The notes beneath the pieces are model-generated. The model saw only the letters and a program-made list of their open reading frames with translations. It was not told where the DNA came from and did not search any database. Below are positions 1 through 5,723 of a stretch of DNA of 11,104 bases, piece after piece (position 1 is the stretch's first letter; each line of letters begins with the position of its first letter). A program made the translations under genes and the position numbers. Source of the DNA: Haloarcula sp. Its GTDB lineage: Archaea; Halobacteriota; Halobacteria; Halobacteriales; Haloarculaceae. The stretch covers positions 1 to 11,104 of the forward strand of contig JAQCNK010000328.1 in assembly GCA_028275075.1 (NCBI GenBank), in the 5' to 3' direction.

Positions 1-115
1 CGCCGTGGACGACGGCCCGGCGCAAGGTGGCGTGTTCCCACCGTCCGTCAGATCGCCATCCCGTTGGGTCCCCGGCCGGGGCGCCGACGCTGTCGTCGCG
101 TGTATGGTCGTCCAT
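1..115 (-). CDS. Partial CDS running off the left edge; possible DUF309-type protein
   Basis: An open frame starts with ATG at 115 on the minus strand and stays open to the window edge (38 codons). It begins [15 protein letters not shown] and continues through [13 protein letters not shown]. The acidic, Asp/Gly/Pro-rich start is typical of haloarchaeal proteins. The [13 protein letters not shown] segment resembles what I remember of the N-terminus of haloarchaeal DUF309 proteins, but the diagnostic downstream motif lies outside the window, so the family is only a suggestion. A convincing BRE/TATA box lies 24-28 bp upstream of this ATG, inside the neighbouring palindromic element, which supports a real, essentially leaderless start. 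The short length is the main limit on confidence. Confidence 0.5.
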   Translation of the reverse strand, partial: MDDHTRDDSVGAPAGDPTGWRSDGRWEHATLRRAVVHG

Positions 116-126
116 GGTCGGTAATC

Positions 127-274
127 ATACTGCCGGGTATAAGTTCGTACAGATATTTGCCACTCGGGGTGGCGAGTTCCTTCAGTTTGTTATACGGGTC
201 GACAGAAGCCCTGATAGGTATTCGCCGGGGTCTGGCGGAGGCGAATTCTATCAATCGTTCTGTCGACCCGTATA
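127..274. repeat. Chimeric palindromic intergenic element (type A left part fused to a complete type B)
   Basis: Positions 127-194 match the type A element at 598-665 with few mismatches: the left arm, the core and the approach to the right arm. The expected right arm of A is then replaced by a complete type B element at 191-274. Type B has perfect 15-bp inverted arms (191-205 and 260-274) and an inner imperfect stem. The short sequence GTTATA is shared by both elements and forms the junction. The B part matches 8005-8082 apart from about 6 extra bases near 205-210. No transposase is present, so this would be a non-autonomous or structural repeat, such as a MITE-like or REP-like element. Confidence 0.75.
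136..149 (-). promoter_or_regulatory. BRE/TATA box for the leftward partial gene, inside the palindromic element
   Basis: Read on the minus strand the sequence is ACGAACTTATACCC, a good haloarchaeal BRE plus TATA arrangement. The TATA centre (about 139) is 24-25 bp from the ATG at 115, the spacing expected for leaderless transcription. It lies within the left arm of the type A palindromic element, so the element itself appears to supply the promoter. Inferred from position and consensus only. Confidence 0.5.
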
Positions 275-322
275 CACCGGTAGTATTAATTCACTGTCAG
301 CTATCGTCGCTTCCGTGCAACA

Positions 323-328
323 TTTATA
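323..328 (+). promoter_or_regulatory. TATA box of the tRNA-Leu gene
   Basis: The sequence TTTATA lies 36 bp upstream of the first tRNA base. A start site about 25 bp downstream, near 351-353, would give a short 5' leader of about 12 nt to be removed by RNase P. No other TATA-like sequence is better placed. Confidence 0.6.
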
Positions 329-363
329 CCTCCACGTTGGTTTACCTACTGCAACAGGCGTGT

Positions 364-447
364 GCGAGGGTAGCCAAGCTAGGAAACGGCGGCGGACTCA
401 AGATCCGCTCCTGTAGAGGTCCAAGGGTTCAAATCCCTTCCCTCGCA
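364..447 (+). tRNA. tRNA-Leu (anticodon CAA)
   Basis: An 84-nt type II tRNA folds fully. The acceptor stem pairs GCGAGGG (364-370) with CCCTCGC (440-446), with discriminator A447. The anticodon stem pairs GCGGA (392-396) with TCCGC (404-408) around loop CTCAAGA, giving anticodon CAA at 399-401. The long variable arm is CCT-GTAG-AGG at about 410-419. The T stem pairs AAGGG with CCCTT around TTCAAAT. The long variable arm and A73 fit leucine, and the tRNA reads UUG codons. CCA is not encoded and no intron is present. Confidence 0.95.
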
Positions 448-452
448 TCGCC

Positions 453-473
453 GCGGAACCGTGCTGGTTCCGC
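453..473 (+). terminator. Hairpin directly after tRNA-Leu (processing or termination signal)
   Basis: An 8-bp perfect stem (GCGGAACC pairing with GGTTCCGC, 5-nt loop) starts five bases after the tRNA discriminator base. No U-tract follows directly, so it is not a classical terminator. It may instead protect or guide 3' processing of the pre-tRNA. The structure is plain; the role is inferred. Confidence 0.4.
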
Positions 474-500
474 ACGATGCGGAAGTCCGTGTGGAGCGGT

Positions 501-511
501 CTTCCCTCGCA
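501..511 (+). repeat. 11-bp direct copy of the tRNA-Leu 3' end (possible attachment-site scar)
   Basis: CTTCCCTCGCA at 501-511 is identical to the 3' end of the tRNA including its discriminator base (437-447). Integrases often recombine into tRNA 3' ends and leave such direct repeats. Here only 53 bp separate the copies and no integrase is visible, so it could be the residue of an excised element or chance. Confidence 0.35.
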
Positions 512-597
512 AAACTTCTGCGAAGAACTGACTGTCAATCAGTGTCAGGTCACGAGCAGCTACTCGCCAGTAGCAATAGTCACATCCCGAATTTTTC

Positions 598-676
598 ATA
601 CTGCCGGCTATAACTTCGTACAGATATTCGCCACCCGGGGTGGCACATTCCTGCAGTTTGTTATAGCCGGCAGTAT
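598..676. repeat. Type A palindromic intergenic element
   Basis: This 79-bp foldback has perfect 17-bp arms: ATACTGCCGGCTATAAC at 598-614 and its exact complement at 660-676. An inner imperfect stem ends in a small hairpin, GCCACC (630-635) with GGTGGC (639-644). A second, partly replaced copy lies at 127-194. The core GATATTCGCC (623-632) is shared with the type B element at 8025-8034, so the two arm types look like one family. It lies 76 bp upstream of the phosphatase start codon. Confidence 0.8.
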
Positions 677-677
677 C

Positions 678-691
678 ACAACTGACCGTAT
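678..691 (+). repeat. 14-bp motif shared by the flanks of elements A and B
   Basis: ACAACTGACCGTAT starts one base after the right arm of the type A element. Its exact reverse complement starts at the last base of the folD stop codon (7948-7961). A one-mismatch copy in this same orientation follows the right arm of the type B element at 8082-8095. The motif therefore seems to belong to the element family rather than to its flanks. It also overlaps the TATA-like GTATAAA at 688-694. Confidence 0.55.
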
Positions 692-729
692 AAACCGTCG
701 ACTGCTTGCCACATACCGAGCTTCTAAAT
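688..729 (+). promoter_or_regulatory. Candidate promoter elements of the phosphatase gene
   Basis: Two TATA-like sequences are present. GTATAAA at 688-694 is the better match and would give a start near 717 with a leader of about 36 nt. CTAAAT at 724-729 is weaker but sits about 26 bp from the ATG at 753, as expected for a leaderless transcript. The sequence alone does not decide between them. Confidence 0.4.
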
Positions 730-752
730 CCGCCCCGCTGTCAGGGGAACCC

Positions 753-1589
753 ATGTCTGATTCACTGCATCGGGCCGCACTCGCCGAGCGCGCCGCCCGG
801 GCCGGAGGCGTCGTCGCACGCAACCAGTTCCGTGATACGTTTGCCGTCGAGACCAAAACGGGCAAAAACGATTTCGTAACCGAGGTCGACAGAAACGCCC
901 AGTCACAGGTGGTCGCGACTGTTCGCGAGGAGTTCCCCGAGGCCCGGTTCCTCTGTGAGGAAGAGCTTGTTACGCGGTCGGGGCCAGAAGCGATCGAGAC
1001 GGAGCCCACTCCGGTTGAGTCCGTGCCGGAGACGGGCAGTGCGTGGGTGGTCGACCCCATCGACGGGACCGCGAATTTCGTCCGCGGCCTGCGAACCTGG
1101 GCGACCAGCGTCGCCGCAATAGCAAACAGTGAGACGGTCGGGGCAGCGACGTATATGCCGTCGATGGGTGATCTCTACGCGAGCGGCCCGGAAAACGTAA
1201 CACGAGACGGCAAGCCCCTCTCTGTGAGCGATCGGACCGACCCCGAGACGTTCGCCGTGACTCCCGTCGGCTGGTGGGCTCTGGATGATCGAGCTGAGTT
1301 CGGTCGACTCTGTACTGCCGTGGTCGAACGGTTCGGCGATATGCGACGCATCGGAAGTTTTCAGGCGACACTGGCCTTTATCGCCGACGGTTCGCTTGAG
1401 GGGGCGGTCTGCCTGACGCCGACCTATCCCTGGGACACGCTGGCTGGCGTCCACATGGTGCGCCGGGCCGGTGGGCGGGTGACCGACCTTGACGGGGAGC
1501 GATGGCACCACGACAGCGTCGGACTGGTCGCCTCGAACGGCGAGGCCCACGACGAACTCGTCGCGGCCGCGACCGCCGCGTTGGAGTAG
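753..1589 (+). CDS. Inositol monophosphatase family phosphatase (SuhB/FBPase-like)
   Basis: This is a 278-residue cytoplasmic phosphatase of the IMPase/FBPase superfamily, about the family's usual length. Metal-binding motifs are visible: Glu-Glu at 69-70 after FPEARFLC, the signature DPIDGTANFVRG starting at residue 101, and WDTLAG at 227-232 followed by an RAGGRVTD segment. These residues coordinate Mg2+ for phosphomonoester hydrolysis. In archaea the family acts on inositol-1-phosphate, fructose-1,6-bisphosphate or both, and the sequence does not settle which. The start at 753 is chosen because residues from here match the usual N-terminal helix, whereas the frame further upstream (from 477) crosses a palindromic repeat. 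The DUF63 gene follows 71 bp later in the same direction. Confidence 0.9.
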   Translation: MSDSLHRAALAERAARAGGVVARNQFRDTFAVETKTGKNDFVTEVDRNAQSQVVATVREEFPEARFLCEEELVTRSGPEAIETEPTPVESVPETGSAWVVDPIDGTANFVRGLRTWATSVAAIANSETVGAATYMPSMGDLYASGPENVTRDGKPLSVSDRTDPETFAVTPVGWWALDDRAEFGRLCTAVVERFGDMRRIGSFQATLAFIADGSLEGAVCLTPTYPWDTLAGVHMVRRAGGRVTDLDGERWHHDSVGLVASNGEAHDELVAAATAALE

Positions 1590-1660
1590 TACGTGCCGGT
1601 TCGCCAATCCTCGCACACACGACCGGAAGCCTGAAATCGACGCCCGCCGGTCACACGGCC

Positions 1661-2809
1661 ATGAACACCTCCGAGCGACTCAGCGAGGAGTACGGCCCGG
1701 CCCGGCTTTGGGTCGCCTCCTTCGTCGGCATCGTGCTTACCATCGCCGGCGCGGCAGTCGCCATGCCGGTTCGGGTCTGGGACCGCTTCCTGTGGCAGTA
1801 CTTCTGGGGCCCTGTGTACGCCGATGCGAAGGCTGCGGGCTGTGCGGTGATGACCGACAGCGGCCCGGAACCGCTGTATCAGGGGTGTGGGACCGCGATC
1901 GAGCGCGGCGCAATCGTCGCCGAACCGGGCTACACGCTCGTTTCCGAAGTTGGGTACATGCTTATACTGGTGTACATGTTGGTCGGCGTCTACCTCCTGC
2001 TTGAGCGTCTGGAGATCGCCGACGACCCGAACCTCTACTTCGCCTTTATTCCGTTCATGCTGCTTGGCGGTGCGTTGCGGGTCGTCGAAGACGGCACCGA
2101 CCGAGCGGTAAGCGCTGGTGTGACGCCACTGGTCGAATATCCGCTGAGTTCCGTCATCATCAGCCCCGTCATCTACGGAACCGTCTTCCTCATGACGCTC
2201 CTCTCACTGCTGGCCTGTCTGGAACTCGACCGGCGCGGAGTCGTAGAAAGCTACTACCGTGCGACAGCCGGAGTCGGGATCGCGCTGGTCGTGGCGACGA
2301 TGGCCTACCTCATCATGGGGGCGCTGACCACCGATTACTCCACGCTGTACCCCTCGGTTCTCCTCTCGACAGTGGCCATCGCCTCAGCGCTCTCGTACGG
2401 GCTCTACCGGCTGTTCGAGAGCTATCTACCCGAGGTCAACAGCGGCACCGGCTACATTGGGCTGCTTGTTATTTGGGGCCACGCCATCGATGGCGTCGCG
2501 AACGTCCTGCTCGCCGACTGGCTCGACGCCCTGAGCGTGCCCCTGACCTACTACCCGAAACACCCCGCAAACGCCTTTATTATCTCGACCACGGAGGCAC
2601 TCCAGCCGACCGGACTCACCGCCGCCATCGGTACTTCTTGGCCCTTCCTCATCGTGAAACTCGTTGTCGCCTCGCTGGTCGTCTGGTTGTTCAACGATGA
2701 GTTCTTGGATGAAAGCCCGCGCTACGCACTACTCCTGCTCATCGCCGTCACCGCAGTCGGATTGGGCCCCGGCACGCGGGACATGCTCCGCGCGACGTTC
2801 GCTATTTAG
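1661..2809 (+). CDS. DUF63 family integral membrane protein
   Basis: This 382-residue polytopic membrane protein has roughly eight hydrophobic segments, among them residues 16-35, 94-115, 125-140, 164-187, 203-222, 230-250, 262-285, 328-345 and 354-368. It matches the archaeal DUF63 family, whose biochemical role is not established. Conserved-looking polar motifs in or near membrane segments are RVVEDG (140-145), GHAIDGVA (273-280), YPKHP (298-302) and PGTRDMLR (370-377). Two cysteines, at 61 and 76, flank an extracytoplasmic-looking loop. The ATG at 1661 is preferred over earlier in-frame starts because the residues before it overlap the phosphatase gene and look non-coding. The stop is 23 bp from the stop of the convergent ycaO gene, leaving little room for a terminator. 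Confidence 0.85.
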   Translation: MNTSERLSEEYGPARLWVASFVGIVLTIAGAAVAMPVRVWDRFLWQYFWGPVYADAKAAGCAVMTDSGPEPLYQGCGTAIERGAIVAEPGYTLVSEVGYMLILVYMLVGVYLLLERLEIADDPNLYFAFIPFMLLGGALRVVEDGTDRAVSAGVTPLVEYPLSSVIISPVIYGTVFLMTLLSLLACLELDRRGVVESYYRATAGVGIALVVATMAYLIMGALTTDYSTLYPSVLLSTVAIASALSYGLYRLFESYLPEVNSGTGYIGLLVIWGHAIDGVANVLLADWLDALSVPLTYYPKHPANAFIISTTEALQPTGLTAAIGTSWPFLIVKLVVASLVVWLFNDEFLDESPRYALLLLIAVTAVGLGPGTRDMLRATFAI

Positions 2810-2832
2810 CGGCCGGTGCCAGCCAGCGTAGG

Positions 2833-4536
2833 CTACGGGAACGGGTGGTGCGCCCGGTCGGGCCGGGGTTCGAACCCCAGTTCGTCGGGCACTCGCTCGG
2901 CCCGCTGGCCGAAGTACGGGTCGTCAAAGAAAAGCGGCTGTGCGCGCGGACAGAGCACACGCACCGCTTCGAAGCCTATCGCTTCGAGGTCTCGCGTCGT
3001 TATCCGAGTCGCGTACGGGTCGAGCCCGGCATCGGTGACGCGGTCGATGAGCAGCGAACGCTCGGCTTGTCGGCTGTCAGGGACAGTATCCGGACCGATA
3101 CTCGACAGCGGGACCGTCGTGGTTGGCTCGATAAGCGATGTGGCGTCATCGGGCCGACTGGCGTAGTGACCGATGGCACCCGCCGCCTCGCTGGCCCCGT
3201 CCTGACCCATCCCTCGGAGTTCGAGCCAGTTCTGCATCGCCTCTTCGAGTGCCCCCGCCGCAGCGTCGGCCGGGTCCAGTCCGGCCGCCGTCCCCAACGC
3301 GAGTTCGGGCCACTCCGCACCTCGTAACGCCACGGCGACGACGGGGACGTCGACATCCTGTGTGAGTACCATTGCCGTTGCCTCCAGCCCTTCCGACTGG
3401 ACGCGTCGGCGGAGCACATCGTACCTGTCGTTTTCGACGAGGAGTTCCAGTGGGTCGTACGTCGAGTACCACGCCAGCATGGCGGCGTCGCGTTCGATCA
3501 CCTCGTACAGCCCTGATAGCAACGCTTCCGTCTCCGTGCTACCCAACCCGAGTCCGGTTGTCACCGGCGGTCTGACCACCCGCGACGGCGGTGGGTAAAG
3601 TACCGTCTCGGCGGGCACACTGACTTCCTCGTCGGTTTCGAGATGCGTTGCCGGCAGCCACCGCAGGGGCTCCGCAACCGGCTCGTCGTCCGGGCGAACG
3701 AACGCTGTCGGTGCGAGAGCATCGGCTACCGAGTCGACCGTGCCCTTGAGGAGTGTTTCAGACCGGTAGACGCCCGCGGCGTAGCGCTCGTAGCTCTCGC
3801 CCAACGCCTTCATGAACGCTGTGTCCCAGTCGCTCGCGACGCCCGCGGCTTGCCGGGAGGCAGTGGCATCGCTGAACCGGTCCGTGTCTGCCACAGTCGC
3901 AAGATAGTACGGTGCCGGGAACGACTCGGCCTCCCCGACCTCGCTGGCGATACCGACCCGCTCGTCCAGCCCGCCCTCGGCTCTGGCAAGCGCGTCCCGG
4001 TCGTACGTGGGGGCAGTTCCCCTGAGCGTCCACCGTCGGTCGTCGCCACAGTCACAGCCGGGTATCGGAAGGAACCGCCGCTCGGAGTACGGCAGTTCCA
4101 CGAGGGTGCCGGCGAGCGCCCCGCCGTCTGTGAGGGCTTGCTCGATGCGGCGACCGGCGACCGCACCGGCGAACCGCCGAGTCCCACTCCGTGGCGCCTC
4201 GGCCGGCGCTTGCCCGTCATCCAGATTCGATCGGGCGCGTTCAGCGAGACAGCGATAACAGCCCGTCTCTGGCCCGAATCCCGCAACTGCAGCGTCCACG
4301 ATCGGAACACCACCGATGCCGCCTAGTTCGACCGCTACCCAGGGCGCTTCTAGCTCACGGGCGCGGTTGCTGGCGGTCTCGAACAGCTCTGATGTCACCT
4401 GGCCGACGACAACTGAGAGGTCGACCGGGTTCACAAGTGGCTCGTCGGCCCGGCGTAGACTGGCGGGGCTGTCGGACAACGCCGCGACGAGAGCCTCGAC
4501 CGCCGGACCACTCCCGACGACTTCGACTGAGGTCAT
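2833..4536 (-). CDS. YcaO-domain protein with N-terminal E1-like zinc domain (cyclodehydratase-type, orphan)
   Basis: The 567-residue protein looks like a C-D fusion of the azoline-forming (TOMM) cyclodehydratase type. The N-terminal part (about 1-175) begins with a VEVVGSGPAVEAL nucleotide-fold-like strand and carries Cys93-x2-Cys96 (GCYRCLAER) and Cys161-x-Cys163 (GCDCG), the expected tetrathiolate zinc site. The YcaO part (about 205-567) has ATP-binding-type motifs KALGESYERYA (243-253), YEVIERDAA (344-352) and ALEEAMQ (429-435). It ends in HHPFP, a shortened form of the Pro-rich C-terminus important in many YcaO enzymes. Characterised members use ATP to activate backbone amides, making azolines or thioamides. 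No precursor peptide, dehydrogenase or TfuA partner is seen here, so the substrate is unknown. The ATG at 4536 fits the family; the earlier in-frame ATG at 4638 overlaps tbsP. It lies 31 bp after tbsP. Confidence 0.88.
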   Translation of the reverse strand: MTSVEVVGSGPAVEALVAALSDSPASLRRADEPLVNPVDLSVVVGQVTSELFETASNRARELEAPWVAVELGGIGGVPIVDAAVAGFGPETGCYRCLAERARSNLDDGQAPAEAPRSGTRRFAGAVAGRRIEQALTDGGALAGTLVELPYSERRFLPIPGCDCGDDRRWTLRGTAPTYDRDALARAEGGLDERVGIASEVGEAESFPAPYYLATVADTDRFSDATASRQAAGVASDWDTAFMKALGESYERYAAGVYRSETLLKGTVDSVADALAPTAFVRPDDEPVAEPLRWLPATHLETDEEVSVPAETVLYPPPSRVVRPPVTTGLGLGSTETEALLSGLYEVIERDAAMLAWYSTYDPLELLVENDRYDVLRRRVQSEGLEATAMVLTQDVDVPVVAVALRGAEWPELALGTAAGLDPADAAAGALEEAMQNWLELRGMGQDGASEAAGAIGHYASRPDDATSLIEPTTTVPLSSIGPDTVPDSRQAERSLLIDRVTDAGLDPYATRITTRDLEAIGFEAVRVLCPRAQPLFFDDPYFGQRAERVPDELGFEPRPDRAHHPFP

Positions 4537-4567
4537 GGCCGCACAGAGACGGCAAGGGGAGAAAAAC

Positions 4568-5386
4568 CTAGGCCGCCAGCAGGTTCTTGGCCACTGTGGC
4601 CAGTTCGTCGCTGTCGGCGGCTTCGAGGCGCTCGTCACCGAGCATCAGACGAAGACGGGGGCGACCCACGTCGATGGGAACCTTCTCTGTGTCGATGAGA
4701 CCCTTGTCCTCCAGTTTCGTCTTTGTCCGCGAGAACGTTGCCTTGCTCGCCAGGCCCACATCCTCGCCCCACTTGCTGATATCGTACAGCAGTACGTCGT
4801 TGCGCGCCGCCACGAGCAGACTGATAATCACTTCGTCGAGTCCGTCACCGTCGCCACGGGCGGTCGCCAGCGAGCCAAGCACGCTATCGAAGTCCTCGGC
4901 GGTTTCGGCTCCGATATCGGATTCAAGCGTCTCCCGGACTCGCGAGATGGCGGGCGTTCGGAGCGAGTACTCCTCGCTGCTCTCCCAGGTACTGCTGTAG
5001 TACTCTTCCATGTCGCCGACGAATGTATCGTCATCGCTGTTGAGCCCCCTGACGGTATCGCCGACCGTCACGAGCGCATAAACGTCGTTGGCCGTGACCG
5101 CGACGGAGTGGTTCGGGACCGTATCGAGTACTCGAACGGAAAGAGTACCGCCCCTGATGAGGTCAGCAACCACACTCGCGACAAGGAAGTCGTCCATCAC
5201 GCGTTTCAGTGTCCGCTCGTCAGCGAGCATCCGGACCTCCGTTCCGGGATCTTGGCTGTCTAGCGTCGTCATCAGCGAGGCGATGGTCTTCTCTGACGGG
5301 TTCACTACGTATACCGGAGCCGTTGCGTCTTCGAACACCGACGACAGCATCGACTTGGTATCGTTTTGCACCATTGTAGTACTCAT
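4568..5386 (-). CDS. tbsP: TbsP-like transcriptional regulator (DUF5821 type)
   Basis: This 272-residue acidic protein resembles TbsP, a haloarchaeal DNA-binding regulator described in Haloferax as acting with TrmB in sugar and gluconeogenesis control. The N-terminal two thirds are a mixed alpha/beta domain (VYVVNPSEKTIASLM, EVRMLADERTLKRVMDDF). The C-terminal part (about 184-250) looks like a winged helix: a helix EVIISLLVAA, a recognition-type segment GLASKATFSRTKTKLEDKGLI, and a wing with GRPRLRL. The start at 5386 is supported by a TATA box 29 bp upstream; a second Met at residue 5 is an alternative. The stop is followed by a short T-rich run and then ycaO after 31 bp, so the two may share a transcript. 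It is divergent from glyA. Confidence 0.8.
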   Translation of the reverse strand: MSTTMVQNDTKSMLSSVFEDATAPVYVVNPSEKTIASLMTTLDSQDPGTEVRMLADERTLKRVMDDFLVASVVADLIRGGTLSVRVLDTVPNHSVAVTANDVYALVTVGDTVRGLNSDDDTFVGDMEEYYSSTWESSEEYSLRTPAISRVRETLESDIGAETAEDFDSVLGSLATARGDGDGLDEVIISLLVAARNDVLLYDISKWGEDVGLASKATFSRTKTKLEDKGLIDTEKVPIDVGRPRLRLMLGDERLEAADSDELATVAKNLLAA

Positions 5387-5410
5387 TGTCCTATCTACTC
5401 AGTTGCGGGG

Positions 5411-5420
5411 ATTATACTTT
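5411..5420 (-). promoter_or_regulatory. TATA box of tbsP
   Basis: On the minus strand AAAGTATAAT is centred 29 bp upstream of the tbsP ATG, predicting a leaderless or nearly leaderless transcript. It is the clearest TATA match in the divergent region. Confidence 0.6.
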
Positions 5421-5690
5421 AATTTCACTACCTGATTATCATTGATTGAATTGATACCTTTTCCAGATACAGTATCGAAATACGCTAAGATATCTATTTG
5501 ACACTTTTATCAAAAATATTTGTTAGTAATGATAATTCTAGATAGCGGTGGTATGATTGCTGTGGTATCGCCGGGAGTTGGGAGATAACTGTTTCTATTC
5601 TGATCGAGCGACAGACATGTTATCGGTATTGTCAAACACTGTTTGGGCGGGTACATCTGTCAGACGCTGACACGCCCACGACCAAAGGGT

Positions 5691-5698
5691 AGATTATT
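5691..5698 (+). promoter_or_regulatory. TATA-like element of glyA
   Basis: AGATTATT is centred about 29 bp upstream of the glyA ATG. The match is weak but the position is right for a leaderless mRNA, and no purine-rich ribosome site precedes the ATG. Confidence 0.45.
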
Positions 5699-5723
5699 GA
5701 CGGGCGCGTCCTGACCGTTCAAT

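Larger units (their letters stand above)
448..752. other. 305-bp gap between tRNA-Leu and the phosphatase gene
   Basis: No credible gene is visible. The gap holds a GC-rich hairpin just after the tRNA (453-473), an 11-bp copy of the tRNA 3' end (501-511), a T5 run (592-596) that could end tRNA-side transcription, the type A palindromic element (598-676), its shared flank motif (678-691), and likely promoter elements of the downstream gene. A frame open from 477 into the phosphatase gene is explained by chance absence of stops. Confidence 0.6.
5387..5723. other. 337-bp AT-rich divergent regulatory region between tbsP and glyA
   Basis: No gene is visible. The stretch from about 5405 to 5550 is strikingly AT-rich against a GC-rich background. 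It contains a 6-bp inverted repeat TTATCA/TGATAA (5507-5512 and 5530-5535) around an A/T-rich spacer and several ATTGAT-like repeats near 5437-5455. Closer to glyA, an interrupted hairpin pairs TGGGCG (5644-5649) with CGCCCA (5673-5678) around an inner TGTCAG-ACG-CTGACA stem (5658-5672). These are candidate operators for either gene, including tbsP autoregulation, but no known motif is recognised. Confidence 0.5.

Noticed and set aside
48..254. Minus-strand frame starting MIEFASA, with a look-alike at 7505-8062
   Set aside because: The shared peptide comes from the type B palindrome itself, and the second frame lies antisense to folD. Both are by-products of the repeat.
477..752. N-terminal extension of the phosphatase back to the ATG at 477
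   Set aside because: The extra 92 residues are translated from the hairpin and palindromic element, show no family similarity, and the family's normal N-terminus begins at 753.
3643..5263. Plus-strand frames of 227 and 315 codons opposite ycaO and tbsP
   Set aside because: Their translations show no family pattern, while the minus strand carries clear YcaO and TbsP features.
5644..5678. Hairpin upstream of glyA as a riboswitch
   Set aside because: It lies upstream of the predicted glyA TATA-like element, so it would not be in the mRNA, and it matches no riboswitch class I know.
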